A DNA stretch of 33,449 nucleotides from Mangrovimicrobium sp048323675 (GCF_048323675.1 NZ_JBLWFK010000011.1:1-33449); one strand, 5' to 3'; shown: positions 7,826-17,151, counted from the first letter of the stretch. A program made the numbers and translations. The notes: generated by a model not told the origin, from the letters alone.

Positions 7826-8662
7826 ATCAAGCCTCTATTCGTCAAGGAGTCGACCCTGGGCCTGCGCCTGGGCGTGGTGCTCCTCGTTCTGCTCGTCCTG
7901 ATCATTGCCGACCGGCAATTCAATGCCCTGCGCGGTCTACGCTCCCTGCTGGAGGTGATCGAGACCCCGGTTTACCGGGTCGCGAACGCCCCGGTGCAGG
8001 CCCTGCAGTGGGGCAAGTCACAGCTGGTCAACCGCGCCCAGCTGCAGGAAGACAACGCCCGCCTGCGCCAGGAAAACCTGATTCTGCAGGGGCGCTCCCA
8101 GCAGATGGCTTCCCTGCAGGCGGAAAATGTGCGCCTGCGAGCCCTGCTCAATTCCTCGGCGATCCTGCGCGACGATGTCCAGGTGGCGGAACTGATTGGC
8201 GTGTCGCCAGATCCGGAGCGCCACCAGCTGATCCTCAACAAGGGCAGCGATGACGGCGTGTTCCTCGGCCAGGCACTGCTCGACGCGGATGGCCTGCTGG
8301 GCCAGATCGTCGAGGTCAGCCCCAACCTGTCCCGGGTGCTGCTGATCACCGATGCCACCCATTCGATTCCGGTGCAGGTCAACCGCAACGGCGTACGCGC
8401 CATCGCGGAGGGCACCGGCAGCCTCTCCCAGCTGGAAATCCTCCACGTTTCCGCCACAACGGATATCCGCGAAGGCGACCTGCTGGTCACCTCCGGGCTG
8501 GGCGGTCGCTTCCCCGCCGGCTACCCGGTCGCCGTCGTCAAGCAGGTGCGCCGGGATCCGGGCAAGGCCTTTTCCACCATCTATGCCACCCCCAGCGCCG
8601 CCCTCGACCGCAGCCGCCACGTGCTGCTGGTGTTCACGCCCCAGCCGGGGCAGGCTGACTGA
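7826..8662 (+). CDS. mreC: Rod-shape-determining protein MreC (start codon uncertain)
   Basis: MreC is a bitopic inner-membrane protein whose periplasmic part links MreB and MreD to PBP2. Seen here: a short cytoplasmic segment (KPLFVKEST), one membrane helix (LGVVLLVLLVLIIA), a heptad coiled coil (QLQEDNARLRQENLIL and onward to about residue 105), then the beta-rich periplasmic domain with TSGLGGRFPAGYPV. Homologues begin with MSIKPLF or MKPLF, but here the matching codons read GAC-ATC-AAG-CCT, with an in-frame stop four codons before ATC. I place the start at ATC (7826), five bases after GAGGAG. The first canonical in-frame start is GTG at 7874, which lacks a ribosome-binding site and would remove the cytoplasmic tail. 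Gene identity is certain, the start is not. Confidence 0.9.
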   Translation: MKPLFVKESTLGLRLGVVLLVLLVLIIADRQFNALRGLRSLLEVIETPVYRVANAPVQALQWGKSQLVNRAQLQEDNARLRQENLILQGRSQQMASLQAENVRLRALLNSSAILRDDVQVAELIGVSPDPERHQLILNKGSDDGVFLGQALLDADGLLGQIVEVSPNLSRVLLITDATHSIPVQVNRNGVRAIAEGTGSLSQLEILHVSATTDIREGDLLVTSGLGGRFPAGYPVAVVKQVRRDPGKAFSTIYATPSAALDRSRHVLLVFTPQPGQAD

Positions 8663-8665
8663 GCG

Positions 8666-9157
8666 TTGGAAGACCGCGGCGCACACGCTTACTGGGTAAT
8701 CCTGGCCTGTTTCTTCGGCGCGCTGGTGCTGGCGATCGCGCCGCTGCCGCGCTCGCTGCTGCTCCTGCGCCCGGAGTGGGTGGCGCTGGTCATGATCTAC
8801 TGGAGCATGGCGCTGCCCCACCGGGTGGGCCTGGTGACTGCGCTGTGCCTCGGCGTCCTGCTGGATGTGCTGGAGGGCGCGGTACTCGGCCAGAATGCCG
8901 CATCGCTGGTGGTGGTCTCGGTGCTGGTACTGCTGCTCTACCAGCGTGTGCGGGTCTACAACCTGTGGCAGCAGTCCGCGGTGGTGTTCGTGCTGGTCAG
9001 TATCAGCCAGATGGTCAGCCAGTGGCTGCAGAAACTGGAGGGCCTGCACGCTTCGCAGTCGCTGATCTTCCTGTTGCCCGCGGTGGCCAGCGCGCTGATC
9101 TGGCCGCTGATCTTCCATGTCCTGCGCCGGGTGCGGCGCAGTTTCCGGGTGACCTGA
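8666..9157 (+). CDS. mreD: Rod-shape-determining protein MreD
   Basis: MreD is a polytopic inner-membrane partner of MreC in the elongasome. The 163-residue protein is almost wholly hydrophobic, with five to six predicted membrane helices (first WVILACFFGALVLAIAPL, last FLLPAVASALIWPLIFHVL) and a basic C terminus (RRVRRSF). The family motif GxxxGLxxDxxxG is visible as the segment LCLGVLLDVLEGAVLGQNA. The start is TTG, three bases after the mreC stop, implying coupled translation. Its stop abuts the maf start directly. Confidence 0.94.
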   Translation: MEDRGAHAYWVILACFFGALVLAIAPLPRSLLLLRPEWVALVMIYWSMALPHRVGLVTALCLGVLLDVLEGAVLGQNAASLVVVSVLVLLLYQRVRVYNLWQQSAVVFVLVSISQMVSQWLQKLEGLHASQSLIFLLPAVASALIWPLIFHVLRRVRRSFRVT

Positions 9158-9751
9158 ATGCAACTGATCCTGGCCTCCGCGTCCCCGCGCCGGAGCGACC
9201 TGCTGCGGCAGCTGGGCGTCGAATTCTCCGTCGACGCCGCCGATATCGACGAGCAGCGCCTGGGCGGTGAAAAGCCCGCCGACTACGTGCAGCGCCTGGC
9301 GCAGGAAAAAGCCGCCGCCGTCGCGGCGCGCCACGCCGGCGAAAACGTCGCGGTGCTGGCCGCGGACACCGCCGTGGTACTGGACGAGGACATCCTCGGC
9401 AAACCCGGCAGCCCGAGCGAGGCACTGGGCATGCTGGCGCGCCTGTCCGGGCGCAGCCATACCGTAATGACCGGCTGCTGCCTGGTCCCCCCCGGCGGTG
9501 AGGGGCAGGTTATCGTGGTCGAGACCCGGGTCACATTCCGCACCCTCGACTACGCCACTTGCAAGGCCTACCTCGCGACCGACGAGCCCTGGGACAAGGC
9601 TGGCGGGTACGCCATCCAGGGCCTTGCCGGCGCCTTCGTCACCACTATCGAGGGCAGCTACAGCAACGTGGTCGGCCTGCCGCTGGCCGAGACCTGGGAT
9701 ATGCTGGCAGACCTCGGTATTGCGACTGCGCTGGAGCCCGCAAGTGACTGA
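9158..9751 (+). CDS. maf: Maf-family nucleoside triphosphate pyrophosphatase (YhdE-like)
   Basis: Maf proteins hydrolyse dTTP, UTP and modified pyrimidine triphosphates to monophosphates, acting as house-cleaning enzymes. The 197-residue protein has the family motifs SASPRRSDLL at the N terminus, AADTAVVLD, KPGSPSEA, GRSHTVMTG and GGYAIQG. The position between mreD and rng matches yhdE in E. coli and supports the dTTPase/UTPase subfamily. Its ATG follows the mreD TGA without a gap, and its last 8 bp overlap the rng start. Confidence 0.95.
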   Translation: MQLILASASPRRSDLLRQLGVEFSVDAADIDEQRLGGEKPADYVQRLAQEKAAAVAARHAGENVAVLAADTAVVLDEDILGKPGSPSEALGMLARLSGRSHTVMTGCCLVPPGGEGQVIVVETRVTFRTLDYATCKAYLATDEPWDKAGGYAIQGLAGAFVTTIEGSYSNVVGLPLAETWDMLADLGIATALEPASD

Positions 9752-11207
9752 CGAAATCCTGGTCAACATGACGCCGATGGAAACCCGCGTCGCGTTGATT
9801 GACAACGGCGCCACCCAGGAGGTGCTGGTCGAACGCAGCGCCAGCCGCGGCGTGGTCGGCAATATCTACGCCGGCAAGGTGGTGCGGGTCCTGCCCGGCA
9901 TGCAGGCGGCCTTTGTCGACACCGGTGCCGAGCGCACCAGCTTCATCCACGTCTCGGCCCTGGCCCAGCACGCCGCCGACGGGCGCAATCGCAAGGGTAT
10001 TCGCGACTACCTGCACGAAGGCCAGAAACTCGTGGTCCAGGTGACCAAGGAACCCTTCGGCGGCAAGGGCGCCCGGCTCACCACCGAGCTTTCCGTCTCC
10101 TCCCGCTACCTGGTATTCATGCCCGGCGGCAACCACATCGGGGTATCCCAACGCATTGGCGACAGCGCCGAGCGCGAGCGCCTGCAGGCCCTGATCGCCG
10201 AGGCCTGCGCGCTCGAGGAGATGCCGCAACCGGCCGGCTATATCCTGCGCACCGCCGCCGAGGGCTGCGGCCTGGAGGAACTGCGCGCCGACCTGCGCTA
10301 TCTCAAGCGCCTGTGGGCGGCCGTTTCACGGCGCGCCGCGGCGGCGCGCAAACCGGAGCTCGTCTATACCGAACTGCCCCTGCACCTGCGCACGGTGCGC
10401 GACATGGCGAGGCCAGGGGTGGGGCGTATCCTCGTGGACAGCCGGGAGACCTTCACCGCCCTGCAGGAGTTCTGCGGCGAATACATGCCGGAAGTCTCCG
10501 GCCTGCTGGAGCTGTACCCGGACGGACGGCCGCTGTTTGACCTGCACGGTATCGAGCTGGACATCCAGCGGGCGCTGTCGCGCAAGGTCGAATTGAAGTC
10601 TGGAGGCTACCTGGTCATCGACCAGACCGAGGCGATGACCACCATCGACGTCAACACCGGCTCCTACGTCGGTCGCCGCAATCTCGAGGAAACCATCTTC
10701 AAGACCAACCTCGAGGCGGCCAGCGTGCTGGCCCGGCAACTGCGCCTGCGCAACCTCGGCGGCATCATCATCGTCGATTTCATCGATATGCAGGACGAGG
10801 AGCACCGCCGGCAGGTACAGCGGGCGCTGGAAAAAGCCATGGCTGGCGACCCCGCCCACAACCGCATTACCGGGGTGTCCGAGCTCGGCCTGATCGAGAT
10901 GACCCGCGAGCGCACCCGGGAGAGCCTCAGCCAGCAGCTGTGCGAGCAGTGCCCGGTGTGCGAGGGGCGCGGCGTGCTGAAAACTGCGGAAACTGTCTGT
11001 TCCGAGATATTTCGCGAGATCATGCGCGACGCCCGGGCCTATGATAACGACCAGTTGCTGGTACTTGCTGCGCAGGCCGTGATCGACCGCCTGCTGGATG
11101 AGGAATCCGCCCACCTGGCCGACCTCGAGGAGTACACTGGCAAGACCATCAGCCTGCGGGTGGAACCGGAAAACCACCCGGAACACTTCGATATCGTGCT
11201 GATCTGA
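9744..11207 (+). CDS. rng: Ribonuclease G
   Basis: RNase G is the endonuclease that matures the 16S rRNA 5-prime end and contributes to mRNA decay. The 487-residue protein begins with an S1 RNA-binding domain (GNIYAGKVVRVLPGMQAAFVD, about 39-120). Catalytic aspartates lie at D302 (TIDVNTG) and D345 (IIVDFIDM), and the zinc-link cysteines at C403 and C406 (CPVCEGRG). I chose GTG at 9744, giving MTDEILVNMTP like E. coli MTAELLVNVTP, although the frame is open further upstream. It overlaps maf by 8 bp and is followed immediately by yhdP. Confidence 0.96.
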   Translation: MTDEILVNMTPMETRVALIDNGATQEVLVERSASRGVVGNIYAGKVVRVLPGMQAAFVDTGAERTSFIHVSALAQHAADGRNRKGIRDYLHEGQKLVVQVTKEPFGGKGARLTTELSVSSRYLVFMPGGNHIGVSQRIGDSAERERLQALIAEACALEEMPQPAGYILRTAAEGCGLEELRADLRYLKRLWAAVSRRAAAARKPELVYTELPLHLRTVRDMARPGVGRILVDSRETFTALQEFCGEYMPEVSGLLELYPDGRPLFDLHGIELDIQRALSRKVELKSGGYLVIDQTEAMTTIDVNTGSYVGRRNLEETIFKTNLEAASVLARQLRLRNLGGIIIVDFIDMQDEEHRRQVQRALEKAMAGDPAHNRITGVSELGLIEMTRERTRESLSQQLCEQCPVCEGRGVLKTAETVCSEIFREIMRDARAYDNDQLLVLAAQAVIDRLLDEESAHLADLEEYTGKTISLRVEPENHPEHFDIVLI

Positions 11208-14200
11208 ATGAGCGAACGAGGCCTGGCCTTGCAATCATCCATTTTTCACAGATTGAGCAGTTTGCTGTGGACGCTCGCCGTTGCGGTACTGGTGGTGTTC
11301 GCGGTGTATGTCAGTCTGGGCCGGTTGCTGAGCAACAGCCTGTCCGCCTGGCAGGATGAGGTGCTGGCGGAAATCAACCGTCACTTGCCCTTCCACGTCG
11401 ACGCCGCCAGCATCCAGGGGACCTGGCACTCGTTCACCCCGGAAATCGCCCTTCACGACCTCGAGATCACCCTGCCGGGCGGCGGCAAGCCCCTCAACCT
11501 GATCGGCGGGCGCATCGGGGTGGATGTGCTCGATTCGCTGGGCTCCCGCAGCCTGCAATTCACCTCCCTGCAACTGGAAGCGCTCGACCTGCAGGTCGAG
11601 GTGACCGCCGACGGGCGTCTGGTGGTCCCCGGGTTTACCAACAGTCGCGGGGAGATCGGCGACTGGTTGCGGGAATTCCTCCTCAATCTCGAAACCCTGC
11701 GCCTGCGCGACAACACCGTCCAGCTGCATTTCGCCAATGGCGAACAGCGGCAGCTCACCCTCGACGTGCTGCTCAGCCGGGCGGGCAGCCAGCGCCATCT
11801 CGAGGCGAGCCTGTTCTCCAGCGCCGGGACCCGGCTGACGCTGAGCGGCGACGGTCTCGGCGACCCTTTCCGCCCGGCGTCCTTCGTCGGCAGCGCCTAC
11901 GCGGTGCTGGATGTTGCCCGGCTGGATTCGATGCTGACGGCGTTTGCCAGCCCGCCCGCCGCCGGTTTTGCCGGCGAGTTGCACACCCAGGCGTGGCTCG
12001 ACTGGGACTCTGGCGAGGCCGCGGTCGATCTCGCTGTTGCCGGCAGTGGGCTGGCCCTGTACGGCAGGAACACGGACTGGAGCGTGCCGCTGGACACGCT
12101 GGCCTTCAAGGCCCATGTGCAGGGCGACGGCGAGGGGCTGAAACTTTTCCTGCAGGACGGCGAGCTGGCCCACAACGGGCAGGTGGCCGCGCTGCCGCGC
12201 CTGCAACTCACCACTGGCAAGCAGGCGTGGACCCTGCGCAGTGGCGGTTTCGACATGCAGCCGCTGTACGCGGTGCTGGCGGGCGCCACGTTCCCGGCAC
12301 CCTGGTCGGAAGTGCTCACCACGCTGGCGCCGCGCGGTCACCTGCAGACCCTGCAGATTCAGGGCCCCACGGGTGAACGCTGGGCCAGGGACTGGCGCGC
12401 CGAGGGCAATGTCAGTGAACTGGCCCTGGATTCCTGGCATGGCGCGCCCGGCACCCGCAATGCCCGGGCCTATTTCACCCTGGACGCCGATGCCAGCAGT
12501 GTGGCGCTGGACAGCCGCGACTTCAGCCTGATATTCCCCACCGTGTATCCGCATCCGCTGGACTACCACAGTGCCCGGGCGCGCATCGATATCGACTGGG
12601 ACAGCGAGGAAGTGCGCCTGCGCAGTGGTCCGGTTACCGCCGTCGGCGAGGAGGGCGATGTCCGGGCGCTGTTCAGCCTGGCGATCCCCCTGCATGAAAC
12701 GGCGGCGGGGGTGGAGATGGAACTGATCGCAGGCCTGCGGGACAGCGATCCCCGTTTCCGTGACAAGTACCTTCCCGTGGTGCTCGACGAGGGACTGCGC
12801 CATTGGCTGTCCGACGCGCTGGTCGGCGGCCGCCTCAACCAGGCCGGCTTCATCTGGCGCGGCAGCCTGCGGCGGGACGCCGAGCCCCTGCGCACAATCC
12901 AGGTCATGGCCAGCATCGACGAGACCGGTTTGCGCTTCCAGCCGGACTGGCCGATGTTGCAGGACCTCGAGGGAACCCTGCTGGTTGATGATACCCGGGT
13001 GAGTGTCTGGGCCGACCAGGCCCGCCTCTACGACGCCGCGTTCAGCCACCTCTCGGCGGAAACCTGGACCGACCCGGCGGGCGAGTTGCAACTGACCGTC
13101 GATGCGTCGCTGCAGGGCGCGGCGAAAGACGGCATGGCCACGATTCGCGAATCGCCGCTTTCGGCCATGACCGGTAACGCGTTTCACCAGTGGCGCGCCG
13201 ATGGCTCCCTGGCCATCGACCTGCGGCTGGGCCTGAATCTCGCGCATCCGCAGCAGGCCCCGCTGGTCGATCTCAAGGCGACCCTGGCGCAGACCCGGGT
13301 CAATATCGAGCCGGGCAACCTGCAGCTGGAAAACCTCGGCGGCAGCCTGCTGTATGACAGCGCCCGGGGTTTCCGTTCCCAGGATCTCGGCGCCGAGTTG
13401 TGGCAGCAGCCGGTAACCATCTCGGTGAGCCAGGTGGCCGCAGCCGGGGAGGGCGATGGCAGGGCTGCGGATACCGCCGCTCCACCTTCCGCTGCAGCCC
13501 CCGCAACGACTGCGGACCGGGGCGCGATCGACGTCGACTTTTCCGGGCGGGTAAGCGCGCAGGCCGTCCAGCAATGGCTCAATCTCAATGTGTTGCAGGT
13601 GCTGTCGGGCGAGACTGAGGTTACCGCGCGGGTGGCCCTGCGCTCCGGCCAGCCGCCGGTGCTGTACCTCGCCTCCACCCTCGAGGGGGCGGCGCTGGAC
13701 CTGCCCGCGCCCTGGTCGAAGATCGAACCGGAGGCGGCGCCACTCGCCCTGAAATTGCCCCTCGAGGGTGCGCAGCGGGTGCTCGAGCTGGGCTTGCGGG
13801 ACTCATTGTCATTGCACCTGGGGTTGGACCAGCAGGCCTACGCGGTGGGTGTCAACCAGTTGCCGCCGGCACTGGTGGCCGACACGGTCACGGTCGCGGG
13901 TGTGGCGCCCATGCTGGATGTCCGCGAATGGCAGGATTTTACCGAGCGTTACCTGGGGCCGACGACAGCGCCGGCAAGCGGCGCCAGTGGCGGGCCTGCC
14001 GCCCTGTCCGCGGGAGCCGCTCCCGCCCGGCTGGCGCTGCAAATCAGCGACCTCCAGGTGGGTCGGCTGGCGCTCTGGGGCAATGAATTCCGCGATGTCG
14101 ACCTGCGCCTGGCGGCGGCCGGGGACGCGCTGGCGGTGGACTTTGCGACGGACTGGCTGGAGGGGAACTACAGTTCGCGCCCGGGGCAGGTCGCCACCCT

Positions 14201-15209
14201 GGACATCGGCATGATCGACCCCGGCCGACTGCCCCGGCCCGCGGCGGACGCTGACCCGGCCCAGCCGCAAGCGCAAGGCGAAGACGGGGCGCAGCTGCCG
14301 GACCTCGCGGCCACCGACGTCACGGTAGGGCGATTGCTGTGGAAACAGCGGGAACTGGGCCAGCTGCGGTTTCGGCTTCAGGGAGAGAACGGCAGCTACC
14401 GCGCCAGCGCCATAGACGGCGAAATCGCGGGGCTGACGTTCTCGCCCCAGCGCGCGGCGTCGCTGGTATTCGAGCGCGGTTCGGGCACCCGCCTGTCGGC
14501 ACTGCTCGATTTCCAGGACTTTGGCGATACGCTGAACACCCTGGGCTACGCGCGTTTCCTGGAGACCGGGCGCGGGACCCTGGACCTGGCCCTCGACTGG
14601 CGCGGCGAACCCCAGGACTTCAGCCTGGCTACCCTGGAGGGGTCTCTGGGCATCCACAGCGAGGACGGGCGTTTCCTGCAGACGCCGTCGGGCAGCGGTG
14701 CGCTCAAGGTGGTGGAGATTCTCAACCTCGCCGGGGTGGTGCAGCGCCTGAGCCTGTCCCACGTGTTCGAGTCGGGCATCGCCTTCGACAGTATGGACGG
14801 GCAGGTCTTCTTCCATCCGGGGACGATCGAACTCGCCAGTCTCAATGTCCTCGGCAGTTCCAGCGCATTCGCCATGAGCGGCGTTTCCGATGTCGCCAGC
14901 CGCAGTCTCGACGGCGAGCTGGTGGCGACCCTGCCGGTGGCCAGCAACCTGCCCTGGGTGGCGGCGCTGGCCGGCGGGCTGCCGGTGGCCGCGGGCGTGT
15001 TCGTGGTGAGCAAGGTGTTCGAGAAACAGGTCAACCGCCTGTCCAGCGGGGTCTACCGGATCGAGGGCACCTGGAACGATCCGGAGCTGACCTTCGACCG
15101 GATCTTCGACGATGAGCTGCGCGCAGCGGACAAGTGGGAGGCCGGTATCACGCCCCCCGATCCGGGAGCTGCCCCCTCGCCCGAGGACCCCAATCAGCCT
15201 TCGCCCTGA
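11208..15209 (+). CDS. yhdP: AsmA-like envelope protein YhdP
   Basis: YhdP is a very large inner-membrane-anchored, periplasm-spanning protein of the AsmA/bridge-like lipid-transfer type. In E. coli it is implicated, with TamB and YdbH, in moving phospholipids to the outer membrane. The 1333 residues here compare with 1266 in E. coli. Visible are one N-terminal membrane helix (LLWTLAVAVLVVFAVYV), a long repetitive beta-strand body typical of DUF3971, and an AsmA-like C-terminal region (about 1130-1300). Two Ala/Pro-rich inserts interrupt it (near residues 745-770 and 920-945), and the tail is Pro-rich. The ATG follows the rng stop directly. Its 3-prime end overlaps convergent darP by 16 bp. 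Confidence 0.93.
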   Translation: MSERGLALQSSIFHRLSSLLWTLAVAVLVVFAVYVSLGRLLSNSLSAWQDEVLAEINRHLPFHVDAASIQGTWHSFTPEIALHDLEITLPGGGKPLNLIGGRIGVDVLDSLGSRSLQFTSLQLEALDLQVEVTADGRLVVPGFTNSRGEIGDWLREFLLNLETLRLRDNTVQLHFANGEQRQLTLDVLLSRAGSQRHLEASLFSSAGTRLTLSGDGLGDPFRPASFVGSAYAVLDVARLDSMLTAFASPPAAGFAGELHTQAWLDWDSGEAAVDLAVAGSGLALYGRNTDWSVPLDTLAFKAHVQGDGEGLKLFLQDGELAHNGQVAALPRLQLTTGKQAWTLRSGGFDMQPLYAVLAGATFPAPWSEVLTTLAPRGHLQTLQIQGPTGERWARDWRAEGNVSELALDSWHGAPGTRNARAYFTLDADASSVALDSRDFSLIFPTVYPHPLDYHSARARIDIDWDSEEVRLRSGPVTAVGEEGDVRALFSLAIPLHETAAGVEMELIAGLRDSDPRFRDKYLPVVLDEGLRHWLSDALVGGRLNQAGFIWRGSLRRDAEPLRTIQVMASIDETGLRFQPDWPMLQDLEGTLLVDDTRVSVWADQARLYDAAFSHLSAETWTDPAGELQLTVDASLQGAAKDGMATIRESPLSAMTGNAFHQWRADGSLAIDLRLGLNLAHPQQAPLVDLKATLAQTRVNIEPGNLQLENLGGSLLYDSARGFRSQDLGAELWQQPVTISVSQVAAAGEGDGRAADTAAPPSAAAPATTADRGAIDVDFSGRVSAQAVQQWLNLNVLQVLSGETEVTARVALRSGQPPVLYLASTLEGAALDLPAPWSKIEPEAAPLALKLPLEGAQRVLELGLRDSLSLHLGLDQQAYAVGVNQLPPALVADTVTVAGVAPMLDVREWQDFTERYLGPTTAPASGASGGPAALSAGAAPARLALQISDLQVGRLALWGNEFRDVDLRLAAAGDALAVDFATDWLEGNYSSRPGQVATLDIGMIDPGRLPRPAADADPAQPQAQGEDGAQLPDLAATDVTVGRLLWKQRELGQLRFRLQGENGSYRASAIDGEIAGLTFSPQRAASLVFERGSGTRLSALLDFQDFGDTLNTLGYARFLETGRGTLDLALDWRGEPQDFSLATLEGSLGIHSEDGRFLQTPSGSGALKVVEILNLAGVVQRLSLSHVFESGIAFDSMDGQVFFHPGTIELASLNVLGSSSAFAMSGVSDVASRSLDGELVATLPVASNLPWVAALAGGLPVAAGVFVVSKVFEKQVNRLSSGVYRIEGTWNDPELTFDRIFDDELRAADKWEAGITPPDPGAAPSPEDPNQPSP

Positions 15210-15727
15210 GCCTCGTCCAGTTCGCGCAGGTAGCGGAACAGCTTGCGGGCGGCGGCCGGCGGCTGGTCGCGCTCGCGTTCGCGCCGGTGTTGCAGGAGCA
15301 GGTGGCGCAGTTGCTGGCGGTCTGCGTCGGGATACTGCGCCAGCACCTTTGCCACGCCCTGGTCGCCGGCGCCGAGCACGTCGTCGCGCAACTGTTCCAG
15401 CCGGTGAAAACGCGCGTTGGCCTCCCGCGAAGGGCGGAACAACTGTTCGAGAGCGGCCTCGATCGGCGCCGGGTCGATATCGCGCATCAGCTTGCCGATA
15501 TACTGCCGGTGGCGGCGCAGCGCGTTGTTGCTCTTGATATTGCGGGTTTCACGAATCGCCCTGAGCAGGCGTTCGTCGTCGACGGGGATCTGTTCCAGCT
15601 GCTTTTCACTGAGGCTGGCGAGCTGTTCCCCCAGCGCCTGCAGCGCGTGCATTTCCTTCTTGCGCTGGGTCTTGCTCGGACCCAGTTCGAAATCGTCGTC
15701 GTCTTCGTATTCTTCGTAATCAGCCAT
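15194..15727 (-). CDS. darP: Ribosome maturation factor DarP (YjgA)
   Basis: DarP (formerly YjgA, DUF615) binds late 50S ribosomal precursors and aids 23S rRNA peptidyl-transferase-centre maturation. The 177-residue protein is highly charged. It has an acidic N terminus (DYEEYEDDDDFELGPSKTQRKKE), a helical body with LRAIRETRNIKSNNALRRHRQYIGKLMR, and basic stretches near the C terminus. The ATG overlaps the last 8 bp of mgtE (ATGGCTGA), so translation is probably coupled. In related genomes it lies beside tldD and pmbA, neither of which is present here. Confidence 0.93.
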   Translation of the reverse strand: MADYEEYEDDDDFELGPSKTQRKKEMHALQALGEQLASLSEKQLEQIPVDDERLLRAIRETRNIKSNNALRRHRQYIGKLMRDIDPAPIEAALEQLFRPSREANARFHRLEQLRDDVLGAGDQGVAKVLAQYPDADRQQLRHLLLQHRRERERDQPPAAARKLFRYLRELDEAQGEG

Positions 15728-17072
15728 ATACCAGTGTCGCCAGGCCCAGGAATGAAAGGAATCCCACCACATCGGTGACCGTGGTCAACAGTACGCCGCC
15801 AGCCAGCGCGGGGTCAATTTTCACCCGGGTCAGCAGCAGTGGCAGGGCCGCCCCGGCAAACGCCGCCATCAGCAGGTTGATGACCAGGGCGGCGGCGATG
15901 ATAGCGCCGATGGTCCAGTCCTGGAACCACAGGGAGGCGGCGACCGCGACCACGCTGGCCCACAACAGCCCGTTGAGCAGGCCGATCACCAGTTCGCGGT
16001 TGAGCAGCCAGGCCTGGTTGTTCCTGCCCACCTGGCCGATGGCGATGCCGCGCACCAGCACCGTGAGGGTCTGGGTGCCGGCAATGCCGCCCATCGAGGC
16101 GACGATGGGCATCAGCACCGCCAGCGCCACCACTTTCTGGATGGTGTCCTCGAAGAGGTTGATGGTGCCCGCGGCGATGAACGCGGTAACCAGGTTGATG
16201 CCCAACCAGACCGTCCGCCTGGGGGCGGCTTTCAGGATCGGGGCGAAGGTGTCCTCGTCTTCGTCGAGGCCGGCCATCGACATGAAGGAGTGGTCCGCGT
16301 CCTCGCGGATAACGTCGACCACGTCGTCAATGGTGATCCGCCCGAGCAGTTTACCGTTCCTGTCCACCACCGGGGCCGAGACCCAGTCGTTGCGCTCGAA
16401 CAGGCGCGCCACTTCGGCGTCGGGCATGTCCACCGGGATGGGGTCGACATCGGTGACCATCATTTCCCGCACCGTGGCGGAAGGGTCGGCGACCAGCAGG
16501 GTGTGCAGGGGCAGCAGCCCGATGAACTGGTCGGAGCGATTGACCACGATCAGGTTGTCGGTCATCCGCGGGATTTCGGTGTGGCGGCGCAGGTAGCGCA
16601 GTACCACGTCGAGGGTGAGGCGGGCGCGGATGGTGATGGTGTCCGTGCTCATCAGGCCGCCGGCGACGTCGTCCGGGTAGTTCAGGACCTGTTCAAGGCG
16701 CGCCCGGTCCTGGTGGTCCATCGCATCGAGCACTTCCCGGGTGATCGCGTCCGGCAGCTGTTGCAGGATGTCCGCCAGGTCGTCGTCGGCGAGGCCCTCG
16801 GTAATGGTGGCGACTTCGGCGGCATCCATGCGCGAGAGGAAGTGCGCCTGCAGGTCGTAGGAGAGTTCGCCGATGACCTCGCCCTCGAGTTCCACGTCGA
16901 CCATCTTCCACAGGACATCGCGGAATTTCGGTGGCGAGGATTCAAGGAGGTGGGCGATTTCCGCCGGGGACAAACCGTTCAGCATGCGCCGGCCGTGGAC
17001 AAAGGCGCCGCTTTCAAGCGCGTTCGTCAGCTTGTCGAGCGTATCCTGCGATGTCTGCGGATTGGGGGGCAT
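15720..17072 (-). CDS. mgtE: Magnesium transporter MgtE
   Basis: MgtE is a homodimeric inner-membrane Mg2+ channel gated by cytosolic Mg2+. The 450-residue protein shows the standard order. First is an N-terminal superhelical MgtE_N domain (about 20-140, with LSPAEIAHLLES and ADDDLADILQQLP). Then come two CBS domains (about 145-265). Five membrane helices follow (about 290-450, including the pore-lining segment around LMPIVASMGGIAGTQT and the PLLLTRVKIDPALAGGVLLTTVTD region). It is co-transcribed with darP through an 8-bp overlap, probably from a promoter in the gap upstream. Confidence 0.95.
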   Translation of the reverse strand: MPPNPQTSQDTLDKLTNALESGAFVHGRRMLNGLSPAEIAHLLESSPPKFRDVLWKMVDVELEGEVIGELSYDLQAHFLSRMDAAEVATITEGLADDDLADILQQLPDAITREVLDAMDHQDRARLEQVLNYPDDVAGGLMSTDTITIRARLTLDVVLRYLRRHTEIPRMTDNLIVVNRSDQFIGLLPLHTLLVADPSATVREMMVTDVDPIPVDMPDAEVARLFERNDWVSAPVVDRNGKLLGRITIDDVVDVIREDADHSFMSMAGLDEDEDTFAPILKAAPRRTVWLGINLVTAFIAAGTINLFEDTIQKVVALAVLMPIVASMGGIAGTQTLTVLVRGIAIGQVGRNNQAWLLNRELVIGLLNGLLWASVVAVAASLWFQDWTIGAIIAAALVINLLMAAFAGAALPLLLTRVKIDPALAGGVLLTTVTDVVGFLSFLGLATLVYG

Positions 17073-17122
17073 GCGAGGAATTCCCGTGTCCTTGAGTGGC
17101 CGGCGAGCGCTTACGGGACAGG

Positions 17123-17151
17123 ATTATGCGAGATAGCGGCGGGGGCAACAA
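17123..17151 (-). promoter_or_regulatory. Candidate promoter for mgtE-darP
   Basis: On the minus strand TTGTTG (17151-17146) and CATAAT (17128-17123) are separated by exactly 17 bp. The -10 matches five of six consensus bases, the -35 only three. The start of transcription would lie about 45 bp before the mgtE ATG. Confidence 0.4.

Noticed and set aside
11235..13574. A 779-codon antisense frame inside yhdP
   Set aside because: Low-complexity Gln/Arg/Ala-rich translation with no start signal. The yhdP frame covers the whole region.
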